Position numbers and translations under genes: made by a program. A stretch of 6,396 bases of DNA from Limnoglobus sp. (GTDB lineage Bacteria; Planctomycetota; Planctomycetia; Gemmatales; Gemmataceae), in contig JANXNT010001410.1 of NCBI GenBank assembly GCA_025353985.1, forward strand, positions 1 through 6,396. The letters are read 5' to 3'. Below are positions 1-5,701 of the stretch, piece by piece. The notes beneath the pieces were generated by a model. The model was given only the letters and a program-made list of their open reading frames with translations. It was not told the DNA's origin and made no database searches. The number at the start of each line of letters is the position of its first letter. The first letter of the stretch is position 1.

Positions 1-1
1 G

Positions 2-1117
2 ATCGGTTCTGGCAACCGGGGCACGACACTTCTCAAAGAAGCGTTGAAACTCGAACACAACGCGGTGGCGGTGTGCGATATCGCCGAGTTTCGGCTCGAT
101 CGCATTTCGAAAATCATCGTCGATGCGAAACAGGAAAAGCCGACGCGGTACAGCGATCACCGCAAATTGCTCGAACACAAAGACCTCGATGCAGTGATTA
201 TCGCAACGCCGGACCACCACCACCGCGACGTTCTGATTGCTGCGATGCAAGCTGACAAAGATGCGTACATCGAAAAACCGCTGACGAAGTCGATCGACGA
301 AGGCCGCGAAATGATCGAAGCGGTACGGACGGCGAAGAAGATCGTGCAAGTGGGGAACCAACGCCACAGCGGCCCGCACTGGCGACAGTGCCGCGATGTA
401 ATTCAGTCGAACGACTTCGGCGAACTCGTTTGGGCGAAGGTCTGGGATTGCCGCAACTGGGTCAAACGCGATCCGTTCGCGCCACCGAAAGAGTTCGACA
501 AAGCGATGCAAAAACAGATCGACTGGGACGCCTTCCTCGGCAAAGCCCCGAAGCGCGAGTTCAACGCCGCACGCTATTGGTCGTGGCGCTGGTACTGGGA
601 TTATGCGGGCGGCCTGATGACCGACATCGGTGCTCACCAACTCGATATCGTGCAGTGGCTGAGCGGCATGGATTCGCCGAAAAGCGTGGTCGCGAACGGC
701 GGCACCTACCACTTCAAACACTGGGAAACACCCGACGTCATCCACGGCGTCTGGGACTACGGTAAGTTCGCCGCCACCTTCGCGGTGCAGTTCGTCAACG
801 GCGCGGATGGCGTCGGTTGCGGATTCTACGGCACCAAAATGACGCTCATCGCCGACGCAGAAAAAGAAGTGAAATTGTACAACACGAACGACAAGATCAC
901 GCCGGACATGAAGCCAATCGACACGTGGAAAATCGAGAACGAAACGGCGTTGCACGTCAAGAACTGGCTCGAATGCTGCAAGAGCCGCAAGGAACCGAAC
1001 AGCCCGATCGAACTGGGCCACAAGGTGATTACGGCCGCACACCTCGCGAATCTGTCGTACCGCACCGGCAAGAAAGTTCACTGGGACGCCGAACGCGAGC
1101 AAGTCATCGGCGTGTAA
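2..1117 (+). CDS. Gfo/Idh/MocA family NAD(P)-dependent oxidoreductase (5' partial)
   Basis: Oxidoreductase of the glucose-fructose oxidoreductase / inositol dehydrogenase / MocA family, expected to oxidise or reduce a sugar or cyclitol hydroxyl with NAD(P). The reading frame is open from the first base. The first visible residues read IGSGNRGTTLL, the glycine-rich dinucleotide-binding loop of a Rossmann fold, so the true start lies upstream of the window and the TTG at 44 is not a real start. Numbering from the first codon at nt 2: an acidic residue ends beta-2 (CD, about 25-26), ATPDHHH lies at about 68-74, and the family EKP motif at 91-93. The segment GGLMTDIGAHQLD supplies the catalytic-type Asp and His (about 208 and 212). 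The C-terminal alpha/beta domain runs to a TAA stop at 1115-1117. About 371 residues are visible. Many planctomycete relatives carry a Tat signal, but that region is outside the window. Substrate unknown. The downstream Asp-box gene is probably co-transcribed. Confidence 0.93.
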   Translation: MGSGNRGTTLLKEALKLEHNAVAVCDIAEFRLDRISKIIVDAKQEKPTRYSDHRKLLEHKDLDAVIIATPDHHHRDVLIAAMQADKDAYIEKPLTKSIDEGREMIEAVRTAKKIVQVGNQRHSGPHWRQCRDVIQSNDFGELVWAKVWDCRNWVKRDPFAPPKEFDKAMQKQIDWDAFLGKAPKREFNAARYWSWRWYWDYAGGLMTDIGAHQLDIVQWLSGMDSPKSVVANGGTYHFKHWETPDVIHGVWDYGKFAATFAVQFVNGADGVGCGFYGTKMTLIADAEKEVKLYNTNDKITPDMKPIDTWKIENETALHVKNWLECCKSRKEPNSPIELGHKVITAAHLANLSYRTGKKVHWDAEREQVIGV

Positions 1118-1144
1118 TTCTGCGAACTCTCCCTAAGCGAAACG

Positions 1145-2089
1145 GTGCTTCCGATGATGATATTCGACAAGGCTCCGTTTCCGTCGTGCCACGCTTCGAC
1201 GATCGTCGAAACCACACCGGGCAAGCTCATGGCGGCGTGGTTCGGAGGCAAGGAAGAAAAGGCAAAAGACGTTCAGATTTGGGCATCGCACTTCGATGGC
1301 ACGAAGTGGTCCGCACTCGAAGTCCTCGGCACCGAGCCGGGCCAACCGTGCTGGAACCCGGTACTGTTTCGCACTGCAAAAAACGAACTCAGCCTCTGGT
1401 ACAAATTCGGCCCCGACCCGATGACGTGGTCCGGCGCGCTGCGAACCTCGAACGACGATGGCGTCACATGGTCGAAGCCAACTCTACTCCCCGCGGGGTT
1501 CTACGGCCCCGTTCGCGCGAAGCCGATCGTCCTCAACGATGGCACGCTGCTCGCGGGCACCTCGGTGGAAACGTACCACATCTGGACGCCGTACGTCGAT
1601 CGTTCGACCGATGGCGGCAAGACGTGGCTGCGCTCGAATTCGTTTGCAGTGAAGGAGAAACCGAACGGCGGCCAAATTCAGCCGACGCTGTTTCAAACGA
1701 AAGACGGCAAGGTCATCGCACTGATGCGTTCGCAAAATCCGCTGCGAATCTGCCGTGCAGAATCGACCGACAACGGCAAAACATTCACCGCCGCGGTGGC
1801 TACCGAACTACACAACCCGAGTAGCGGCATCGACGTGGTAAAAACCCGCGAAGGCGACTTGTTGCTGATCTACAACCCTGCACCAATCGGTCGCGTGCCA
1901 ATCAGCCTGGCACGATCCACCGACGACGGCGTCACCTGGGCAAAGGTCGCCGACCTCGAAACCGAACTCGGCGAATATTCGTACCCGGCGATCATCCAAT
2001 CGAGCGATGGCAAATTGCAAATCACCTACACCTGGCGACGTCGGCACATCAAACACGAAACCGTCGACCCGGCAAATTACCGTAGCTGA
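1145..2089 (+). CDS. Sialidase-like BNR/Asp-box beta-propeller protein
   Basis: Predicted six-bladed beta-propeller of the sialidase superfamily (BNR_2-type), about 314 residues. Four Asp boxes are visible: SNDDGVTW (102-109), STDGGKTW (154-161), STDNGKTF (207-214) and STDDGVTW (258-265). The N-terminus reads FPSCHASTIVE where classical sialidases have the FRIP arginine motif, so true sialidase activity is doubtful. The C-terminus ends with SYPAII (279-284) and TWRRRHIKH, typical of this bacterial/plant-type subfamily. The start is uncertain: GTG 1145, ATG 1154 or ATG 1157 are all in frame, and homology would fit an ATG start. None has a clear Shine-Dalgarno. No signal peptide is visible, so the protein seems cytoplasmic unless the true start is elsewhere. 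The frame is open back to the stop of the preceding oxidoreductase gene, 27 nt upstream, which supports co-transcription and perhaps translational coupling. The likely role is hydrolysis or binding of a glycan-derived substrate, not identified here. Confidence 0.88.
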   Translation: MLPMMIFDKAPFPSCHASTIVETTPGKLMAAWFGGKEEKAKDVQIWASHFDGTKWSALEVLGTEPGQPCWNPVLFRTAKNELSLWYKFGPDPMTWSGALRTSNDDGVTWSKPTLLPAGFYGPVRAKPIVLNDGTLLAGTSVETYHIWTPYVDRSTDGGKTWLRSNSFAVKEKPNGGQIQPTLFQTKDGKVIALMRSQNPLRICRAESTDNGKTFTAAVATELHNPSSGIDVVKTREGDLLLIYNPAPIGRVPISLARSTDDGVTWAKVADLETELGEYSYPAIIQSSDGKLQITYTWRRRHIKHETVDPANYRS

Positions 2090-2095
2090 CATGGC

Positions 2096-2111
2096 TATGT
2101 CGTAAGACATA
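2096..2111. other. Small inverted repeat between convergent genes
   Basis: TATGTC (2096-2101), a GTAA loop, and GACATA (2106-2111) form a perfect 6-bp stem in the 50-nt gap between the convergent sialidase-like gene and the GxxExxY gene. A third arm, GACAT at 2088-2092, could pair instead with ATGTC at 2097-2101. Neither side is followed by a T-run, so it is not a convincing intrinsic terminator. It could be a weak bidirectional one or chance. Confidence 0.25.
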
Positions 2112-2139
2112 CGGATTGAAAGAGGTGTTAGAAAATAAT

Positions 2140-2529
2140 CTATTCTGTCGAATTCTTCTTTTTGTATGTGCGGTGTTTTCGTTTGAATTCGAGACTTTCA
2201 GCTCCGAAGTTCAAGAGCAAGCCGATCTCGATGCCCGTCGCAGTGAGGTAGTTCACGAGTTGGACCTCGTGAATCGCAGCAATCGCCTGTACGGCCTTGT
2301 TCTCGATAATGACACAACTTTCGATCAGCATATCGGCTTCAAAGTGTCCAACGAAAATTGAATCATACAAGACAGATATTTTCCGTTCGAGTTCCACCTT
2401 CAGTCCCGATTTTGCCAGTTCGTGGGCTAATGCATTTTGATAAACAGACTCAAGAAAACCTGCTCCCAAAGCGGAATGGACTTTCATCGCACAACCGATG
2501 ATCTTGCTCGTCAGTTCTTGGTTCTCCAT
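2140..2529 (-). CDS. GxxExxY family protein (PD-(D/E)XK-like)
   Basis: A 129-residue member of the GxxExxY family, named after the motif seen here as G24-F-L-E27-S-V-Y30. Later come D66, the E76-N-K78 pair and QLVNYL (90-95), the pattern of a PD-(D/E)XK nuclease-like fold. The C-terminal LEFKRK is also typical, and the length is normal for the family. Biochemical function is not established for these small proteins; nuclease activity is an inference from the fold. The start is ATG at 2529-2527 and the stop is TAG at 2142-2140. No clear Shine-Dalgarno precedes the start. The gene is AT-rich next to its neighbours (25 of 60 G+C at 2161-2220, against 35 of 60 at 3241-3300 in holB), which suggests acquisition from elsewhere. 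It lies downstream of holB on the same strand, separated from it by the palindromic repeat array, whose edge is about 60 nt before its start codon. It is convergent with the sialidase-like gene. Confidence 0.9.
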   Translation of the reverse strand: MENQELTSKIIGCAMKVHSALGAGFLESVYQNALAHELAKSGLKVELERKISVLYDSIFVGHFEADMLIESCVIIENKAVQAIAAIHEVQLVNYLTATGIEIGLLLNFGAESLEFKRKHRTYKKKNSTE

Positions 2530-2590
2530 TACAAAGCACCAGAGTATCGCAGTATCGGTTAGATAGGAAGAACCGCTTTCATTATCTTAT

Positions 2591-2636
2591 GACAGGATAG
2601 ACAAGATTTCTATGATTATAATTAAATTATCCTGTC
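2591..2636. repeat. Repeat unit 1, degenerate and shortened
   Basis: This 46-nt unit keeps the terminal GACAGGAT and ATCCTGTC, but its interior has drifted (AAGATTTCTATGATTATAA-like sequence) and most of the right arm is missing. It looks like the oldest or most decayed copy, farthest from holB. Confidence 0.75.
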
Positions 2637-2659
2637 TTCATTCGATTAGACTTTGCTTG

Positions 2660-2725
2660 GACAGGATGAACAGGATTTTCAGGATTAGAATTTAAATTTA
2701 TCCTGAAAATCCTGCCAATCCTGTC
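2660..2725. repeat. Repeat unit 2, full palindrome
   Basis: Left arm 2660-2685 and right arm 2700-2725 pair at 23 of 26 positions around a 14-nt loop at 2686-2699. The three mismatches are together, GAA opposite CCA, after the first eight paired bases. Confidence 0.92.
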
Positions 2726-2748
2726 TTCATTCGATTAGGCTTTGCTTG

Positions 2749-2813
2749 GACAGGATGAACAGGATTTTCAGGATTAGAATTCAATTTATCCTGAAAATCC
2801 TGCCAATCCTGTC
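2749..2813. repeat. Repeat unit 3, full palindrome
   Basis: Both arms are identical to those of unit 2 (2749-2774 and 2788-2813). The loop is one base shorter (2775-2787) and contains an A-to-C type change that creates GAATTC. Confidence 0.92.
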
Positions 2814-2836
2814 TTTATTTGGTCGGACTTTGCTTG

Positions 2837-2894
2837 GACAGGATGAACAGGATTTTTCAGGATTAAAATTTGAATTTATCCTGCCAATCCTGTC
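2837..2894. repeat. Repeat unit 4, asymmetric, touching the holB stop
   Basis: The left arm (2837-2863) has one extra T. The right arm (2878-2894) has lost one 9-nt step, as expected from slippage between two ATCCTG copies. Its last base is the first plus-strand base of the holB stop triplet (2894-2896). Confidence 0.85.
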
Positions 2895-3910
2895 TACATT
2901 CGATCAAACCGCGTCAATGGGTCGACGAGTGCTTCGATGGCGAGTACGAGTTGTACGCTGCGATCGACTTGGCGATCGGCTTCCATGCACTTTTCGATTC
3001 TTTCGAGAATCGACTCGGTGCCTATTCGCGTTGCAAACTTCTCGCATTTTTCGAGCATGTCTTCGTCGATGCCCTCGGCGGGTAGGCCTTCGCTCAGGCG
3101 TAGGATTTGCGACAAAATCTCGGCGCACAATTTAATACTCAACGACGCGCGTTGCCGTTGTTTTGCCGACTCTTTTCCAGCGGCTTCGAGGAGTGCGATC
3201 CACTGCGTGGCGAGTTCGTGGCCGTTCGGTTTTGGCGACGTGAGCATCGCGATCAGCGAACTGCGGAACTGCCAAAGTGCGTCGTCGTTCATCGCGAGTG
3301 CCTGGCCGACGCTCCCTTGTGCGAGGCGGATGAGCCGTGCGACGGTCTTCGTTTCGACGATGTCGCGGCCCGCAAGAATGCTGCGGATGGTGTCGTTCGA
3401 GAGCGGTCGAAATCGCACGATTTGGCAGCGCGAGCGGATCGTCGAAAGCTGCATTTCATCCGATGTGGCGAGCAAGATAATGAGCGAACCGCTCGGCGGT
3501 TCTTCGAGCGTTTTCAAAAAAGCATTCGCCGATTCTTCGTTGAAATCGTCAGCATCTTCGACGATGGCAATCTTCCGAACACCGCGACTCGGCTTCAGTC
3601 CAAACGACACGCAAAGCTCGCGAATAACGTCGATCGGCAACTCCATTTTGTCGTCGGGCTTGCGGGCCGTCAGGCAGTCGGGGTGCGTGCTCGCATCGAC
3701 GAGCAAACAGGCGGCGCAGCGGTCGCATGCGGTCAGCGGGCTCGGCGAGGCTTCGCAGAGCATCGCCTTCGCAAGTTCGGTCGCGAAGAATTTTTTGCCG
3801 ACACCCGTGGGGCCAACGAACAAATAGGCGTGGCCCAAACGCCCGCGTTCGTACGCTGTAACGAACCGGTCGCGGAGTGCGTCGTGCCCTTGGATTCGTT
3901 GCCACGCCAT
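2894..3910 (-). CDS. holB: DNA polymerase III delta' subunit (clamp loader)
   Basis: The 338-residue delta' subunit of the clamp-loader complex, an AAA+ protein that helps place the sliding clamp on primed DNA. Domains in order: Walker A GPTGVGKK at 33-40, with Lys in place of the usual final Ser/Thr; a zinc-type cluster C52, C62, C65, C68; the Walker B region IAIVEDADD (115-122), followed by NAFLKTLEEPP (129-139); and the SRC motif S160-R161-C162 in TIRSRCQIVRF, typical of delta' and gamma/tau. The C-terminal helical collar domain runs from about 215. The altered Walker A agrees with delta' often being a weak or non-ATP-binding subunit. The ATG start at 3910 has a good Shine-Dalgarno, GAGGAG, 8 nt upstream, and begins 5 nt after the tmk stop. 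The TAG stop at 2896-2894 abuts the palindromic repeat array. It is the last housekeeping gene of the lipB-lipA-lipoyl-tmk-holB operon. Assignment as dnaX is disfavoured by the length and the lack of a tau extension. Confidence 0.93.
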   Translation of the reverse strand: MAWQRIQGHDALRDRFVTAYERGRLGHAYLFVGPTGVGKKFFATELAKAMLCEASPSPLTACDRCAACLLVDASTHPDCLTARKPDDKMELPIDVIRELCVSFGLKPSRGVRKIAIVEDADDFNEESANAFLKTLEEPPSGSLIILLATSDEMQLSTIRSRCQIVRFRPLSNDTIRSILAGRDIVETKTVARLIRLAQGSVGQALAMNDDALWQFRSSLIAMLTSPKPNGHELATQWIALLEAAGKESAKQRQRASLSIKLCAEILSQILRLSEGLPAEGIDEDMLEKCEKFATRIGTESILERIEKCMEADRQVDRSVQLVLAIEALVDPLTRFDRM

Positions 3911-3915
3911 CGCGT

Positions 3916-4557
3916 TTACTCCTCGATTTTGTGGCCTTTTAACCGCAAAAATGGCACGACGACTTCGAGAACATTGCGATGCACGACGTCCGGCATCGGT
4001 GCGGCATCGATCACCGCGATGCGACGTAGCGGGTTCGCCGCTTCATGCAAAAAGCCATCGCGAACCTTCGCATCGTAGGCATCGCCACGGCTTTCCATGC
4101 GGTCCGAAGCACGGCCCCTACGCGCGCGTGCCGCTTCGAGTGGGAGATCGAAAAGCAGCGTCAGATCGGGCAAGATGCCACCCGTCGCAAACTCGCCGAT
4201 TGTCCAAAGGTCGTCGGATTTTAGGCCGCCCGCGTGTGCCTGATACACGACATTCGCCAGCAGGTATCGGTCTGACACCACGATGTCACCACGGGCAAGT
4301 GCGGGGCGAATAATCTCGTCGACGAGTTCGGCACGGCTGGCCATGAACAACAGCGCTTCGGTCTTTGCCGAGAGACGCGTGGTGCGAGCGTGGAGTAAAA
4401 TCTCGCGGAGTTTTGCGCCGATGTCGGTGCCGCCCGGATCGACGCACGCCGTCACCGCGTGACCGCGATTGCGTAGCCACTCGACGAGCATTTTGCACTG
4501 CGTGGATTTGCCCGTTCCATCGATTCCATCGAACGAGAGAAATGTGGAAGCGGTCAC
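3916..4557 (-). CDS. tmk: Thymidylate kinase
   Basis: dTMP kinase, 213 residues, the normal length. It phosphorylates dTMP to dTDP with ATP in the cytoplasm, feeding dTTP synthesis. The P-loop FDGIDGTGKST lies at 9-19. The DRY version of the family DR(Y/H) motif is D96-R97-Y98, in SDRYLLANVVYQ. An arginine-rich LID segment lies at about 144-157 (RARRGRASDRMESR). The usual REPGGT motif reads VDPGGT (39-44), so the motif's Arg and Glu are replaced by Val and Asp. The GTG start at 4557 is favoured because GGAG lies 8 nt upstream and the start overlaps the preceding gene's TGA in the arrangement GTGA. The TAA stop at 3918-3916 precedes holB by 5 nt. The tmk-holB pairing is common in bacteria and supports both calls. 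Confidence 0.95.
   Translation of the reverse strand: MTASTFLSFDGIDGTGKSTQCKMLVEWLRNRGHAVTACVDPGGTDIGAKLREILLHARTTRLSAKTEALLFMASRAELVDEIIRPALARGDIVVSDRYLLANVVYQAHAGGLKSDDLWTIGEFATGGILPDLTLLFDLPLEAARARRGRASDRMESRGDAYDAKVRDGFLHEAANPLRRIAVIDAAPMPDVVHRNVLEVVVPFLRLKGHKIEE
3919..3924 (-). promoter_or_regulatory. Shine-Dalgarno of holB inside the end of tmk
   Basis: GAGGAG on the minus strand, 8 nt before the holB ATG. These six bases are also the last two Glu codons of tmk (ATC GAG GAG TAA), so the end of one protein and the ribosome site of the next are the same DNA. Confidence 0.8.
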
Positions 4558-4805
4558 GATTGCGACTCCGGCTGGAGTTCGATGAACCCGAGCGGCGAAC
4601 CGCTTTCGACATCGTCACCGGGGAAGGCGAGGCACTCGCGTAGCGTGCCATCGACGGGGGCGGCGACATCGACGCTCGCACCGGGAATGACGATCTCCGC
4701 AACGCGGTCGCCACGGCTGACGGGTTCGCCCGGTTGCACGTACCACAGGCTGAAACGGGCACGCGGCGAGCCGAGATCTTCCAGAACGATCGGCACGAGG
4801 TTCAC
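4554..4805 (-). CDS. Biotin/lipoyl-like domain protein lacking the acceptor lysine
   Basis: A stand-alone 83-residue protein with the half-barrel pattern of a biotinyl/lipoyl carrier domain: RFSLWYVQPGEPVSRGD (17-33), then VAEIVIPGASVDVAAPVDGTL (35-55), then FPGDDVESGSPLGFIE (61-76). Aligned to the canonical E-T-D-K-A turn, the residues are V39-I40-P41-G42-A43, so glycine replaces the modified lysine. The whole protein contains no lysine, so it cannot be lipoylated or biotinylated in the standard way. The codons there (ATT CCC GGT GCG) differ from Lys codons at several bases, so a sequencing error is unlikely. The GTG start at 4805 overlaps the lipA stop (GTGA), and its own stop overlaps the tmk start in the same way. 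Sitting directly behind lipB and lipA, it may be a protein-interaction module or a decayed carrier. Function unknown. Confidence 0.8.
   Translation of the reverse strand: MNLVPIVLEDLGSPRARFSLWYVQPGEPVSRGDRVAEIVIPGASVDVAAPVDGTLRECLAFPGDDVESGSPLGFIELQPESQS
4566..4569 (-). promoter_or_regulatory. Shine-Dalgarno of tmk
   Basis: GGAG on the minus strand, 8 nt before the GTG at 4557. It lies inside the upstream lipoyl-like gene and supports the GTG start. Confidence 0.6.
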
Positions 4806-5701
4806 GACTTCGGCACCATCTCATCGGCGTGATAGCTCGACCGTACGAACGGCCCTGCCACCACCTGTTTGAAGCCGAGCCAACGTGCCCTCACCGCAAT
4901 TTCGTCGAACTCTTGCGGTGGCACATAGCGTGCCACGGGGATGTGTTTCAGCGTCGGTGCGAGGTACTGACCGAGCGTGAGGACATCGCATTTTACGGCG
5001 CGTAAATCGGCGAGACCATCGAACAATTCCTCGATCGTTTCGCCGATGCCCAACATCAGGCCCGCCTTCGTGACCATGTTCGGCTCGCGGTTTTTTACCT
5101 GCAAAAGCAGGTCTAAACTGCGTCGGTAGTTCGCACGGCCACGCACGCGGCGATAAAGCCTCGGTACCGTTTCAAGGTTGTGGTTGTAGACGTCGGGCTT
5201 CGATTCGATCACCCGATCGATCGCGGCCACGTTGCCCATAAAGTCGGGCGTCAGCACCTCGACGGCGGAGCCGGTTCGTTCGCGCACGGCGGTCACGCAC
5301 TGGTAGAAATGCTCGGCCCCGCCATCGGGTAAATCGTCGCGCGTCACCGAGGTAATCACGACGTGTTTCAGGCCCAAGCGCTCGGCGGCTTCGGCGACGC
5401 GCGCCGGTTCGTCGGCTTCGAGTTCGACCGTTTCGCCGCGCGGCACCGAGCAGAATCCGCACGGCCGCGTGCAGACGTTGCCGAGGACCATAAAGGTGGC
5501 GGTGCGCCGGGAGTAACATTCCGGGCGGTTCGGGCAGCGGGCGTTTTCGCACACCGTTTCGAGTTTCAAATCGCGGAGCAGATTGTGCGTGAAGAAGTTC
5601 TCGTTACCCGATGGCAACTTGCGTTTCAGCCAGTCCGGCAACCGCCGTGACGACGAAACGGGTGCGGCTTCAGGTACGGCAACGACGGGCAAAGTTTGCA
5701 T
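4802..5701 (-). CDS. lipA: Lipoyl synthase
   Basis: Radical SAM lipoyl synthase, 299 residues. It inserts two sulfur atoms into octanoyl groups bound to carrier domains, making lipoyl cofactors for pyruvate and 2-oxoglutarate dehydrogenases and the glycine cleavage system. The auxiliary 4Fe-4S cysteines are C51, C56 and C62 in CENARCPNRPEC. The radical SAM cysteines are C77, C81 and C84 in CTRPCGFC. The C-terminal RSSY (287-290) supplies the serine ligand of the auxiliary cluster. GVETV-type and substrate motifs appear as NHNLETVPRLY, and the sequence continues to LTLGQYLAPT and HIPVARYV. The ATG start at 5701 gives the normal N-terminal extension. Only a weak GAG-like ribosome site lies before it. 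The start codon lies inside lipB, with a 32-nt overlap. The stop overlaps the next gene's start (GTGA). All key residues are intact, so this enzyme appears functional. Confidence 0.97.
   Translation of the reverse strand: MQTLPVVAVPEAAPVSSSRRLPDWLKRKLPSGNENFFTHNLLRDLKLETVCENARCPNRPECYSRRTATFMVLGNVCTRPCGFCSVPRGETVELEADEPARVAEAAERLGLKHVVITSVTRDDLPDGGAEHFYQCVTAVRERTGSAVEVLTPDFMGNVAAIDRVIESKPDVYNHNLETVPRLYRRVRGRANYRRSLDLLLQVKNREPNMVTKAGLMLGIGETIEELFDGLADLRAVKCDVLTLGQYLAPTLKHIPVARYVPPQEFDEIAVRARWLGFKQVVAGPFVRSSYHADEMVPKS

Larger units (their letters stand above)
2591..2894. repeat. Tandem array of four CAGGAT/ATCCTG palindromic units
   Basis: Four units, each beginning GACAGGAT and ending ATCCTGTC, lie at 2591-2636, 2660-2725, 2749-2813 and 2837-2894. 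Start-to-start distances are 69, 89 and 88 nt. In the two full units the left arm (26 nt) and right arm (26 nt) pair at 23 of 26 positions around an AT-rich loop of 13-14 nt. The inner sequence is itself built of 9-nt steps of the form NNCAGGATN. The units are separated by 22-nt linkers: 2637-2658 and 2726-2747 differ at one base, and 2814-2835 is more diverged. All three linkers end in CTTTGCTT. The array starts about 60 nt before the GxxExxY start and ends on the first base of the holB stop triplet. The hairpins could stabilise or end the holB transcript, but no T-run follows them. Constant linkers and palindromic units exclude a CRISPR. The nature could be MITE-like, REP-like or slippage-driven; the sequence does not decide. 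Confidence 0.93.

Noticed and set aside
44..1117. TTG at 44 as the start of the oxidoreductase
   Set aside because: The frame is open upstream and contains the Rossmann glycine motif GSGNRG at nt 5-22, so the start is outside the window.
817..1824. 335-residue plus-strand open frame across the oxidoreductase/sialidase-like junction
   Set aside because: It is Arg-rich, out of frame with two well-supported genes, and has no domain.
2116..2361. 81-residue plus-strand open frame opposite the GxxExxY gene
   Set aside because: It lies fully antisense to a recognised family and has no motifs of its own.
2530..2590. Promoter for the GxxExxY gene
   Set aside because: GATACT appears twice on the minus strand as a possible -10, but no -35 at suitable spacing stands out.
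2591..2894. CRISPR array
   Set aside because: Units are palindromic and 46-66 nt long, and the intervening 22-nt sequences are nearly the same, not unique spacers. No cas genes are present.
2591..2894. Classical rho-independent terminator for holB
   Set aside because: The hairpins are strong, but no T-run follows any of them on the minus strand. A terminating effect remains possible but unsupported.
2746..3135. 129-residue plus-strand open frame starting in the repeats
   Set aside because: It translates repeat DNA into a low-complexity peptide and then runs antisense to holB.
2937..4078. Two long plus-strand open frames opposite holB (296 and 323 residues)
   Set aside because: They are antisense to a clear holB and tmk, with composition typical of GC-rich shadow frames and no recognisable domain.
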